A stretch of 64,000 nt of DNA from Edaphobacter lichenicola (GTDB taxonomy: Bacteria > Acidobacteriota > Terriglobia > Terriglobales > Acidobacteriaceae): assembly GCF_025264645.1 (NCBI RefSeq), contig NZ_CP073696.1:1550001-1614000 (forward strand), read 5' to 3'. Positions 27,236 through 35,781 of the stretch are shown here, one piece after another. The number at the start of each line of letters is the position of its first letter. The stretch's first letter is position 1. The position numbers and the translations under genes were made by a program. Below the pieces are notes generated by a model that had not been told where the DNA came from, did no database searches, and worked only from the letters and a program-made list of their open reading frames with translations.

Positions 27236-27601
27236 GTGCCGGATACGAATCGTTTGGTTTTCGTAGTAGACGATGAAGTGGTGATCGCCCACACCCTTGC
27301 CGTCATTTTAAATCACGCTGGTTTTAAGGCGAGCGCATTTGATCACCCGGACAAGGCCATTGCTGCTTCTGTCGACCTGACGCCAGATCTTCTCATCAGC
27401 GATGTTGTGATGCCAGGCATGACCGGAGTTGAATTGGCTATCCACTTCCGTCGAACGCAGCCAAAGTGTAAAGTGCTGCTCTTCTCGGGACAAGCCGCGA
27501 CTGTAGATCTGCTGAAAAAAGCGCGGGAGCAGGGCTACGACTTCGACCTCCTGTCCAAGCCCGTCCATCCGGCTGATCTTCTTGTAAAGCTACGAAGTTG
27601 A
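27236..27601 (+). CDS. Single-domain response regulator
   Basis: 121 residues, receiver only. VVDDE, phospho-Asp in DLLISDVVMPGMTGVELAI, LLFSGQ, Lys in LLSKPVHP. GTG start with AGGAG five bases before. Paralogue of 3131-3541 and 32719-33096. It lies 95 bases before a kinase without a sensor domain and is presumably its partner. Confidence 0.9.
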   Translation: MPDTNRLVFVVDDEVVIAHTLAVILNHAGFKASAFDHPDKAIAASVDLTPDLLISDVVMPGMTGVELAIHFRRTQPKCKVLLFSGQAATVDLLKKAREQGYDFDLLSKPVHPADLLVKLRS

Positions 27602-27696
27602 CTTCCGAATTCATCGTGCAACAAACAGGTGAAGTATTGAGTTAAGTGGTAGCTGGTTTAGGCCAACCTTTCGTTCCCTAATGTCCTCAGATAGTC

Positions 27697-28449
27697 ATGG
27701 ACTCGCCCTTCGTTTCTAGCGGCTCCTTTGAGGACGAAGGTCAAAAGCTCAAAGCCTTTGAAGAGAATCTTCGACGCTATCACCAGCTTGCACTGGCGGG
27801 TAGGTTGGTCGGTGCGACCATGCATGAGGTCAACAATCGCCTCGCTGCTTTAACTAACCTTATCTTCTTGGCCAGATCGTCGGGCCAATCCGAACCACAA
27901 CGCACCGAATACCTTAATGAGGCGGACCTTCAGCTCCGCAGTTTAGCGGAGATCACCACCAGAAGTCTTACGTTCATTCGTGTGGACGCGGAATCGAAAG
28001 AGGTTGATCTGGTTGATTTGGCCACGTCCGCCCTTAAACTTCATCGGGAACAGATTGCAAAAAAGAGGATTAATGTTCAGACTCGCTCATCCGATATTGC
28101 ACGGGCTTGTGTGAACAAGGGTGAAATCTTTCAGGTTCTAACCAATCTTCTCTTGAATTCTTTGGACGCTGTTCCACACTCCGGAAATCTTCACGTTCGT
28201 GTTGCCATCCGCAGCTTGAACGCGATCATCACGGTTGCTGACAATGGTTCGGGAATTCCGAGATCGATCCAGAACACATTATTCGACTCGTTCAAGAGCA
28301 ACAAGTCTGAAGGAAACGGTTTAGGCCTTTGGATCGTCAGAGAAATAGTTCAAGGGCACGGCGGCGCCATTCGGTACCGCACAAGCAATAGGCAAAACAA
28401 AAGCGGGACGGTCTTTCGAATTGTGTTACCGATCCAGAGAGCATCATGA
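27697..28449 (+). CDS. Cytoplasmic histidine kinase core without sensor domain
   Basis: 250 residues: a 35-residue lead, HisKA with the His in GATMHEVNNRLAALTNLIFLA (Arg replaces the Pro usual in HEINNPL), then HATPase with NLLLNSLDAV, VADNGSGIP and GNGLGLWIVREIV. No PAS, GAF or membrane segment, so input must come from a partner protein. Follows the receiver gene at 27236. Confidence 0.87.
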   Translation: MDSPFVSSGSFEDEGQKLKAFEENLRRYHQLALAGRLVGATMHEVNNRLAALTNLIFLARSSGQSEPQRTEYLNEADLQLRSLAEITTRSLTFIRVDAESKEVDLVDLATSALKLHREQIAKKRINVQTRSSDIARACVNKGEIFQVLTNLLLNSLDAVPHSGNLHVRVAIRSLNAIITVADNGSGIPRSIQNTLFDSFKSNKSEGNGLGLWIVREIVQGHGGAIRYRTSNRQNKSGTVFRIVLPIQRAS

Positions 28450-28560
28450 CTGCTTACGAACCGCGCAGCTCAATGGATATCTTCAAAGAGTATTTGTGAC
28501 ATAGCGATTCGACCGCTATCGTGTGCGGCGGACTTGGATCGAATCTTGTAGGCGCTCAAA

Positions 28561-28737
28561 CTGGTTTCAGGCGGAGCAATCCAGGATCATCTAATTCATT
28601 TCGGCGAAACTTACCCACTACGCCGAGCAGGACAGCCAGCCGAACTCGCAAGCATTTATGTGCAACTCGCAGCAAACGACGCTAGCTACACGACTAGCAA
28701 CATTTATGGAGCAGGTGGGGGCGCAGGCCAGCCGTAA
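28561..28737 (+). pseudogene. SDR oxidoreductase C-terminal fragment
   Basis: Reads VSGGAIQDHLIHFGETYPL to AELASIYVQLAAND and ends NIYGAGGGAGQP stop: the C-terminal ~58 residues of a short-chain dehydrogenase of the Tat-exported acidobacterial type. It starts exactly where the fragment at 28771-28836 stops (after TPLQ). The pieces belong to one ancestral gene but are out of order. Confidence 0.75.
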
Positions 28738-28770
28738 CGTGGTTTAGATAATTACACTTCAGATTAATAG

Positions 28771-28836
28771 CAATTTGGCCCTAAAGGAATTCGGGTAAAC
28801 GGAGTCGCGCCGGGTCCGATTTGGACACCGCTTCAG
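28771..28836 (+). pseudogene. SDR oxidoreductase internal fragment
   Basis: Reads QFGPKGIRVNGVAPGPIWTP then LQ, the strand and loop after the SDR active-site helix. It should precede the C-terminal fragment at 28561 but lies downstream of it. It ends directly against the inverted N-terminal fragment. Confidence 0.7.
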
Positions 28837-29018
28837 GATTGCCCCGGATATGGAGGTTTCGGAAATTTGGAGGTCGGGTCGACAAAAGGTGCAGCGGTGC
28901 TAACACCCGTTGTCTGAGCTTGCGCACTCGGTATCGCAGCTGTGACCGCGGCGGCTGCGATGCTCGTTCCTAGATTGGCAACAAGGTCACGGCGGGAAAT
29001 TGGATTAGCGGAACTCAT
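28837..29018 (-). pseudogene. SDR oxidoreductase N-terminal Tat-signal fragment (inverted)
   Basis: Minus-strand ATG 29018 begins a Tat signal (ISRRDLVANLGTSIAAAAVT, cleavage after AQA) and the leader PFVDPTSKFPKPPYPGQ typical of Tat-exported SDR enzymes. It then stops at the junction with the internal fragment. The Rossmann fold and active-site Tyr segment are missing from all three pieces, so no enzyme is made. Confidence 0.7.
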
Positions 29019-29073
29019 ATTTCGGGATCTCCAGAGATTGCGGTGAGTTTACTAGCATTAGCCACAAGGCCCT

Positions 29074-30262
29074 TCAAGATGCGGCTTCTGCCCAAGGATC
29101 GATCACGATCTTCGTCACATTTTCTTTCTTGTCTCTCCAAACCTCGTACATCTCGGGAGCCTGCTCAAGCGTAATGCGATGAGAGATGATGTAACTTGGA
29201 TCGATTTGTCCCTTCTCGATCCGCTCAAGCAGAGGCTTCATGTAGTTGTGCATGTTCGTCTGGCCCATCTTCATGGTGATGCCTTTACCAAAGGCCGCCC
29301 CAAACGGTACTTTATCCAGGAGGCCGCCGTAAACCCCAGGTACTGACAGCGTGCCGCCCTTGCGCACAGCCTGAATCGCCTGTCGGAGTACGCTAGGCCG
29401 ATCCGTCTCCATCATCAAAGCGACTTTGATCTTGTCGTAAGTTCCTTGCAACTGTGCAGAATGAGCTTCGAGGCCTACCGCATCAATGCAGGCGTCCGGC
29501 CCTATCCCTCCGGTTAGATCCTTGAGTGCGGTAAGTACGCTGACATCCTCCTCAGAATAATCGACCGTAATTGCACCGAGGCTTCTCGCCATCTCAAGAC
29601 GTTCCGGAAGACGATCAATCGCGATCACTCGCGCAGCGCCAAGCATAAATGCGCTTGCCACAGCGAACTGCCCGACAGGTCCGCAACCCCATACCGCAAC
29701 CGTATCTCCGGGCAGAATCTGTGCATTCTCAGCCGCCATGTAACCGGTCGGGAAAATATCGGAAAGGAAGAGCACCTTCTCATCCGGGAGGTCACTTTCG
29801 ATCTTCAAAGGACCTACATTCGCGAAAGGAACACGAGCATACTGCGCCTGCCCGCCCGCATAGCCACCCATCATATGCGAGTAGCCAGAGGCCAGAGCCA
29901 GAATATCCATAAGCCGCCTCCATTAGATGGGCATTTGGATTGCTATTGTCACACGCTGCCCAAATCTTCTTTTTGCAGAAGAAACAATTGCCACAGGCAA
30001 TCGTGAAAGGTACAACGACGCGGTCACCTCGATGCAGATTGGTCACTTCCTTTCCCACTTCTTCGACAATGCCCATGAACTCATGCCCAAGAATGTCGCC
30101 TGATTCCATGGTCGGAATAAATCCGTCATAGAGGTGCAGATCTGAGCCACAGATTGCGGTCCGCGTAACCTTAATGATTGCATCGTGCGGGTTCAAGAGC
30201 TGAGGGTCAGATACCGTGAGTGTCTCTAACTTGCTCTTACCCATCCAACAGACAGCCTTCAT
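29074..30262 (-). pseudogene. Zinc-dependent alcohol dehydrogenase, frameshifted
   Basis: Medium-chain dehydrogenase close to glutathione-independent formaldehyde dehydrogenase-like enzymes, about 396 residues when joined. Catalytic Zn ligands in [11 protein letters not shown] and GHEFMG; structural Zn cysteines in [19 protein letters not shown] site [12 protein letters not shown]. After [11 protein letters not shown] the frame must shift to continue [16 protein letters not shown], consistent with two bases lost at about 29884-29890. The start at 30262 follows GGAGG. It lies 46 bases after the SRPBCC gene on the same strand. Confidence 0.85.
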
Positions 30263-30308
30263 AACTTCCTCCGAATCAGGTTCCTGAAAATGTGGGATTG
30301 ATTGTGAC

Positions 30309-30947
30309 TCAGTTTGAACGGGTCGGAATTGGGACCTTCTCTCCATATATGGATGCCTTGATCTTTCCGCTAATGCCTCTGTCTCCGTGCGGTTGACCTT
30401 CGGTTCTAGGAATCTCGCCGGTTTCAATTAAAGCCTTGAAGTGACGCAGATTCTCAATCGCAGCCTGTTTCGGGTTGCGGCCCGCGAACGCTTGCAACAC
30501 GCTAGCAAGCTTGCCCATGCGGAATTCTTGGAGCAACGTCACAATAGTTCCGCGATCGCCGTGCGCACCCTCCAAGATCACCTCACCTGTGCTGTTGAAA
30601 TCTTCACCAACTGTTTGCCACGCTATTCGTCTCCCGGGTTCGTCTGCCACAATCTCGGAATCCCATTCGATGGTTTTGTCGTGATTCTTCATAACCCAAT
30701 GGGAGGTTCGTTCGCCCGTTACAGCTACATGAATGATCTGCTCCTGCCAGACTGATGCAGCCGCAACGTCGCGCCACATCGCATACAGGTCACTTGGGCT
30801 CGCCTGAATCAGCACAGAAGTTCTCACCCAAAGCTTTCCATCTTTATCTTGAGGCGTAGGTAGATAACGTCCGTCGAGGATTGTGCCGACCGGTCCAGCG
30901 GCTGGCAGCTCTTCCGCGTATGGTTTTTCTTTTAAGGCATGGGACAT
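30309..30947 (-). CDS. SRPBCC (START/cyclase-like) family protein
   Basis: About 212 residues with a helix-grip fold pattern: [60 protein letters not shown]. The family binds hydrophobic ligands or acts as cyclase/dehydrase; the ligand is unknown. GAGGAG precedes ATG 30947. Probably co-transcribed with the alcohol dehydrogenase downstream. Confidence 0.83.
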   Translation of the reverse strand: MSHALKEKPYAEELPAAGPVGTILDGRYLPTPQDKDGKLWVRTSVLIQASPSDLYAMWRDVAAASVWQEQIIHVAVTGERTSHWVMKNHDKTIEWDSEIVADEPGRRIAWQTVGEDFNSTGEVILEGAHGDRGTIVTLLQEFRMGKLASVLQAFAGRNPKQAAIENLRHFKALIETGEIPRTEGQPHGDRGISGKIKASIYGEKVPIPTRSN

Positions 30948-31070
30948 CGCAATCTCCTCTGCGCACCCGTGCAACGCAATGTTTGGAATCGTCCGGCGTC
31001 TTGCTCACAGACGTACTTACATAGACGCAGAAATCAGCGATTACGTGGTCCGCCCGTTAGGCGAACAAAC

Positions 31071-31098
31071 AGCCCGTCCCTGGACGGGCTTTTTGTTT
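31071..31098 (+). terminator. Rho-independent terminator without an obvious gene
   Basis: AGCCCGTC, loop CCTG, GACGGGCT, then TTTTTGTTT on the plus strand. There is no plus-strand gene within ~2.6 kb upstream, so it may end an unannotated small RNA starting in the 30975-31070 gap, or be a relic. Confidence 0.65.
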
Positions 31099-31260
31099 AG
31101 GCGTAGATTCAACCTTTTCCGGCGGTGCTATATCAGGCCATCTCTCTGTGCCTAGATCCTGCTGCAGCATCTCCGGGCGGCCACTTTGTGGAGTCTGCCA
31201 CAGAACCCGTCGTCAGTGGATCATTAGGAGACATTAGTCATTAGGTGCACGATGGATTGC

Positions 31261-31422
31261 TTAGAGTCGACCTCTTCCTCGACCGAAGAGCAGGTAAATG
31301 ACGATCAACCCGAGAATCAGGCTGATGCCGCCGCCGCCGTAGTATCCGATTCCAGGGCCCATGTAGTAGCCGCCCCCGCCAAAGAGAACTAACAAGATGA
31401 TGAGAATGACTATTAGAGGCAT
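31261..31422 (-). CDS. DUF3309-like small membrane protein
   Basis: 53 residues, almost all membrane: MPLIVILIILLVLFGGGGYY, a Gly/Tyr turn, a second hydrophobic segment (ISLILGLIVIYLLFG) and an Arg/Gly tail. Widely distributed short protein of unknown function. The start at 31422 fits the family; the frame is open further upstream. Confidence 0.75.
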   Translation of the reverse strand: MPLIVILIILLVLFGGGGYYMGPGIGYYGGGGISLILGLIVIYLLFGRGRGRL

Positions 31423-31709
31423 GCGCGGAAGTGTAGCACGCGGTTCCCTGGATCTTCCATATCCGGCGCATATGGCCCAAGCAGTCTGAAGTCGCAACAC
31501 ATGAAACGATCAAGGGACAGAGCAAAGTGAATGGGGTTGTAAGACAGATAATGAGAAGGGTGGGAATTAGCCACGTAAGTATGCTGGCGAAAGCCAGTAG
31601 CGTGCTTTAAATTTAAACTTACCGGACGCTGGCAACCATCGACGGAAGACAGGCGATAACCCTCGTACAATTTGTAATTACGGCACGAGCTGTTTGTTGA
31701 GGGAGTGCA

Positions 31710-31946
31710 ATGGCCAAGAAAAAATATGAAAAGAGAGCCATAAAGACAATTGATAAAGCAGTCAAGAACGCTATGAAGAGTGGCGTCAGTGGAGGTCTGG
31801 TGGATCAGACGGTAGCATCCGCGATACATGCTGCGACTGTGAGAGCCGCCCGAAAGGCAGCTGTTCCAACCGTAGATCGTGGTAATGCTACGAAGCCACT
31901 TTCAGCCAAAACAGCAGCAAAAATTCAGCAGGAAACTTTGGACTGA
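31710..31946 (+). CDS. Small basic hypothetical protein
   Basis: 78 residues, Lys/Ala-rich (KKKYEKRAIKTIDKAVKNAM), likely helical, with GAGGGAG before the ATG. No family recognised. The composition could suit nucleic-acid binding (inference). Ends one base from the convergent DUF2062 gene. Confidence 0.6.
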   Translation: MAKKKYEKRAIKTIDKAVKNAMKSGVSGGLVDQTVASAIHAATVRAARKAAVPTVDRGNATKPLSAKTAAKIQQETLD

Positions 31947-31947
31947 A

Positions 31948-32457
31948 TCAGCTCTGGGCGGGACGAGAACGGAACAAAGTTCGGTGGCGACGCATCAGCA
32001 GCACCAGAGCCCGGCGGAGATAAATTGCAATCAAGGGCATCGCGATCGCACCCACTAGGCCCCAAACGATAAGTGCATGCCACTCCCATTGCCAAATATC
32101 ACGAATCAGTCTCCAGGGGTGATAGCTCAGATGCTCGATCTGCTGTCGGCTCAACGGAAGACGGCTAGTGTGAAAAAGATGTACTCCTAACTGAATGAAC
32201 GGAATAAACAGGAGTAAGTGGATGGGTGTCATTGCGTGCGCACCGACCTGCGATGCGATCTGATTCAAGCCGAAAGCCCAAGCGATCATAATCACCAGGA
32301 TCGTAGTGAGTCCCACAGAAGGGTTGATCCCTATGACTATTCCCAGTGCCAAACTCCACGCTAGACGACGGGGTGATACACCCCCACGTAGTTGGCGCAG
32401 CAGGGGGCGCAGTATCTTGCAGCGAAAGAACTCGCGTATCGACTCAGGCACAAGCAC
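31948..32457 (-). CDS. DUF2062 membrane protein
   Basis: 169 residues. GVSPRRLAWSLALGIVIGINPSVGLTT is the DUF2062 signature, followed by two or three further membrane segments and a basic tail. Function unknown; relatives are sometimes linked to polysaccharide genes. GTG start at 32457 (GTG 32451 also possible). Confidence 0.82.
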   Translation of the reverse strand: MLVPESIREFFRCKILRPLLRQLRGGVSPRRLAWSLALGIVIGINPSVGLTTILVIMIAWAFGLNQIASQVGAHAMTPIHLLLFIPFIQLGVHLFHTSRLPLSRQQIEHLSYHPWRLIRDIWQWEWHALIVWGLVGAIAMPLIAIYLRRALVLLMRRHRTLFRSRPAQS

Positions 32458-32718
32458 GAAGTGGTAAGACGCCTCCCCCCGGGTCTTGGTTGTAAACGCA
32501 TTTTTATACGTGCGAAGTGTCGACTCGCCAGCGTGAGCTCCTCAGTCTGCGCTTGGTCGACTGAGGTAGCTTTGAGGGCACTAGCATGCACGCAAACACC
32601 AGCCAGTATCGACGTCTCGTCGAAGAAGGGCTTTAGCCAGCCGCCGCGCCGTGGCGAACTCTCGAAGCCGCCGCTTTAGGCAGGCGGAAATCGGAGTTCC
32701 AATCTATCTTCTCTGCTT
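32458..32718 (-). other. Gap between DUF2062 and receiver genes
   Basis: Only short overlapping shadow ORFs. No hairpin or repeat that I can support. Confidence 0.3.
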
Positions 32719-33096
32719 CTATAACCCGCGTATCAATTCAACCATCTTTGTTGGGTGAATCGGTTTGAGGACGAGCGTGAAATCGTACCCTTGTTCGTTT
32801 GCAATTTCGATCATCGTTCCCGAAGATTCCTGTCCAGAGAAAATCAACATCTTGCACCTAGGTGCGACAGCCCTAACCGCCATCGCTAGTTCGACTCCGT
32901 TTAGTCCCGGCATCATTACGTCGGTCAATAGGTAATCAGGTGGACTAATCCTTGCAGCCTCCAACGCTGCTAGCGGGTCAAAGTATGGAACGGCGTTGAA
33001 CAAATTCATCTGCAACACGACAGCGAACATCTTCGCGATTTCTTCTTCGTCGTCGACTACGAAGATACTAGGCTGCGTTTCGAACGGGTTTTCCAT
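32719..33096 (-). CDS. Single-domain response regulator
   Basis: 125 residues, receiver only. VVDDEEE, phospho-Asp in DYLLTDVMMPGLNGVELAM, LIFSGQES, Lys in LKPIHP. Located 184 bases downstream of the PAS kinase gene on the same strand, its likely partner. Third of three paralogous receivers in the window. Confidence 0.88.
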   Translation of the reverse strand: MENPFETQPSIFVVDDEEEIAKMFAVVLQMNLFNAVPYFDPLAALEAARISPPDYLLTDVMMPGLNGVELAMAVRAVAPRCKMLIFSGQESSGTMIEIANEQGYDFTLVLKPIHPTKMVELIRGL

Positions 33097-33280
33097 CGTT
33101 ATACCTAAGATGCGTATCGCCGGCCAGAATGGGATAGCGGATTCTAGAAAGTTGGCATCCGCATGGCGTATTTGTCATTTGGCCAGCCAGATTTGCAACA
33201 ACAGATTGGCGCCATATCATCCTAGCCATCAGCCAAGAGCGGAAGGAGCGAAGAACGCAACCTTATCGCTATAAATTTCC

Positions 33281-34699
33281 TCAATTGGAGAAGAATAGGC
33301 TGATTACTGTTCCCGATCTTCCCGCACGAGTCGTGCTTCGCACCGCGATAGTTCCACCACTTTTTGCTATCAGGTCTTTGGTGATCCAGAGGCCAAGACC
33401 CGTACCTCCGATGCCTTTTGTCGAAAAGAACGGTTCAAAAAGCTGTGCCTGCACATCCGAATCCATCCCGGTCCCATTGTCTGCGACAAGCAGCCGAACT
33501 CCTTGCGACCCAATCTTGCGGTTTCGGCTCCTGTGGGCGCGGATCACTAGCTTTCCCCCATGGCGCATGGCGTCGTACGCATTGGCCACAAGATTCACTA
33601 GCACTTGTCTCAGCTCCCCTTCAAAACATAGGAGGGGAGGGCTCGTTTGGCAATCGATTGTCGCGACAATGCCTGAGTTTTGCAACCTTCCACGATAGAG
33701 AGACAGCACCGAATCAGCGAGTGCCTGAAGGTCGACTTCCGTTCGATTGGAACTTTGCTTATGAAACCGCAGAGTGTGTGTTGCGATGTGGGAGACGCGT
33801 GCGAGTTCCTCCTGCGCAGTCATAACGTACTGTAGTGTCTCCGGATCATCGACGCGAGAACTCAGAATGTAGAGAAGGTTCGTTACGGACTCAAGCGGGT
33901 TGTTGATCTCGTGTGCGATGGAGCTGGCCAGCCGTCCAGCAGAAGCGAGCTTTTCGCTTTGAAGTAAAGCTTTTTCCGCCCGCTTGCGGTCGGTTGTATC
34001 GCGGATAATGGCTGAAAAGCCGACGAGCGTCCCGGGAGCTTCCATGTGCGGCGTCAGGCTCACCGAGACGTCAATAGAGCGGCCCGATCGATGGAGGGCG
34101 AGGGTTTCGCGGTGGACTTCCTCGCCACGTCGGAGTCTCTCTTCTGTGTCTCCCATTGCATCAGGTATAAAAAGCGATTGCAGCGTTCGCCCCTTACCCT
34201 CCACCGCCGTATATCCGAAGATCTGCTCCGCGCCGTTATTCCAGCTCTCGACCTGGCCGCGTGTACTCAATCGAATGATGCCGTCCGCGGATCGGCGCAC
34301 GATTTCGGCAACCTCCTCGAATTCGCGCCTCGCCCTCAGAAGTTCAGACTCGTAGAGCCTTCGCTGCCCCGCGCCGAAGACACTTAGGTGAAAGCGTGTA
34401 AGCTTGCTGCTCTCATCCGTATGAACGGCGGCGTTTACGAAGACGGGGACTTGACTGCCGTCAGGCCGCCGGATGGTCAAAACAATCTCATCAAGGGAGC
34501 CACGCAATCGAAGGCTCGGCAGGAATTGCGTCTCGTAGAAAATAACGCTCCCACGGGTGAGCAGATCGTCGAGGTTCAGTGCCGTTAGTTCACCGCGACC
34601 CCGGCCAACCATTGCGAGAAACTTCTCATTAGCGTGGAGAAATGTCCCATTTTCCGCGATTACAACGAAACCGCTGGGGAGCGACTCTAATGCGTTCAC
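33281..34699 (-). CDS. PAS-PAS sensor histidine kinase
   Basis: About 472 residues from GTG 34699. PAS 1 (ALESLPSGFVVIAENGTFLH), PAS 2 (EIVRRSADGIIRLSTRGQ to FSAIIRDTTDRKRAE), HisKA with His in SSIAHEINNPLESVTNLLYI, and HATPase NLVANAYDAM, VADNGTGM, GTGLGLWITKD. Soluble. The start is uncertain: the open frame reaches GTG 34843 inside the RsbQ-like gene, with no ATG. GTG 34699, 12 bases after the RsbQ stop, is chosen as the domain starts there. It follows an RsbQ-like hydrolase, whose product in Bacillus activates a PAS-domain protein. Confidence 0.82.
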   Translation of the reverse strand: MNALESLPSGFVVIAENGTFLHANEKFLAMVGRGRGELTALNLDDLLTRGSVIFYETQFLPSLRLRGSLDEIVLTIRRPDGSQVPVFVNAAVHTDESSKLTRFHLSVFGAGQRRLYESELLRARREFEEVAEIVRRSADGIIRLSTRGQVESWNNGAEQIFGYTAVEGKGRTLQSLFIPDAMGDTEERLRRGEEVHRETLALHRSGRSIDVSVSLTPHMEAPGTLVGFSAIIRDTTDRKRAEKALLQSEKLASAGRLASSIAHEINNPLESVTNLLYILSSRVDDPETLQYVMTAQEELARVSHIATHTLRFHKQSSNRTEVDLQALADSVLSLYRGRLQNSGIVATIDCQTSPPLLCFEGELRQVLVNLVANAYDAMRHGGKLVIRAHRSRNRKIGSQGVRLLVADNGTGMDSDVQAQLFEPFFSTKGIGGTGLGLWITKDLIAKSGGTIAVRSTTRAGRSGTVISLFFSN

Positions 34700-34713
34700 C
34701 GCAAAGGAGCTAT

Positions 34714-35529
34714 CTAGGCCAATAATGGGAAGGGTTTCTCGTGCAGAAAGTTCTGCAGAGCTTTGACCACTTCTTTCGGAGCGCTCATGTGTGGACAGTG
34801 TCCCGTCGCGTCGATTATTACGAATTCGCTCGTCGGAAGGCACTTGTGAACATATTCTCCCACGCTTGTGCCAGCGATCGCATCTTTTCTACACTGCACG
34901 ATCAAAGTGTTCGTTCTGACTTTCACGAGATCGGACCTATTGTCGGACAAGAAGGTCACCCTTGCGAAGTGGTTCGCAAGGAAAGGGTTCATCTTACAAA
35001 AGCTTGCTTGCAGTTCATCGGCAAGTTCTGGCGTCTCGGGGTTGCCCATAATTACTGGCGCCATCGTGGCGGACCAAGCGACATGGTTGCTCTCAAGCGC
35101 CTCGAGCAAATCTTCGACGTCACCGCGTTCCATGCCACCTTTGTAGTCGCCAGAATTTATATAGCAAGGCGACGGACCGATCATAGTGAGACTTGCGAAA
35201 TATTCAGGTTGTTCAATCGCGGCGAGCGCACCGATCATCGAGCTGACAGAATGGCCGACGAAGTGAACATTGTGCAAATTGAGTTCTTCGATGATCTCTA
35301 TCACGTCTTGAGCGTACCCCCGCAGGGTACTATAGCGAGTCCTATCGAAGGCGGCTGCGTCGGATAGTCCCGAGCCGACATAGTCGAAGAGGACCACCTT
35401 GAAGTCATCCGTGAAAGAAGGCACGACGTGCCTCCACATGTTCTGATCGCAGCCGTAACCGTGTGCGAACATCAGCGTTCGATCGCCGCTCCCGAGGATC
35501 TTCACGTTATTGCGATGACTCGCTGTCAT
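34714..35529 (-). CDS. RsbQ-like alpha/beta hydrolase
   Basis: 271 residues. Begins HRNNVKILGSGDRTLMFAHG, nearly the Bacillus RsbQ start, with nucleophile Ser in FVGHSVSSM, then Asp in CRKDAIAGTSVGEY and catalytic His in ATGHCPHMSAP. RsbQ makes or supplies a small hydrophobic cofactor for the PAS domain of the RsbP phosphatase in energy stress. Here the downstream gene is a PAS kinase rather than RsbP. Start at ATG 35529 by similarity. Confidence 0.88.
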   Translation of the reverse strand: MTASHRNNVKILGSGDRTLMFAHGYGCDQNMWRHVVPSFTDDFKVVLFDYVGSGLSDAAAFDRTRYSTLRGYAQDVIEIIEELNLHNVHFVGHSVSSMIGALAAIEQPEYFASLTMIGPSPCYINSGDYKGGMERGDVEDLLEALESNHVAWSATMAPVIMGNPETPELADELQASFCKMNPFLANHFARVTFLSDNRSDLVKVRTNTLIVQCRKDAIAGTSVGEYVHKCLPTSEFVIIDATGHCPHMSAPKEVVKALQNFLHEKPFPLLA

Positions 35530-35781
35530 GGGCACCCAACAGCAAGTATGGCAGATTGAGAGGATACTCGGTTCTAGAAATGGACGAATCACCTCACCTG
35601 GAGCGCGTCAACGATTTGCTTTCAAGATGTCGATCCGAATAGTAAAGGACCAAAATGAGCTCTTGGCGCCCAAAGTTCGTCGGCGCTGAACGAAGGCTAG
35701 GTAAACTTAGCTGGTTGGAATTAGCTTTTGGTAGCGCCATTGAGATCATTATTTTAGCGTACCCGTGGGTGAATAAAGGCA

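Noticed and set aside
34741..35367. 208-residue plus-strand ORF
   Set aside because: Antisense to the RsbQ-like gene.
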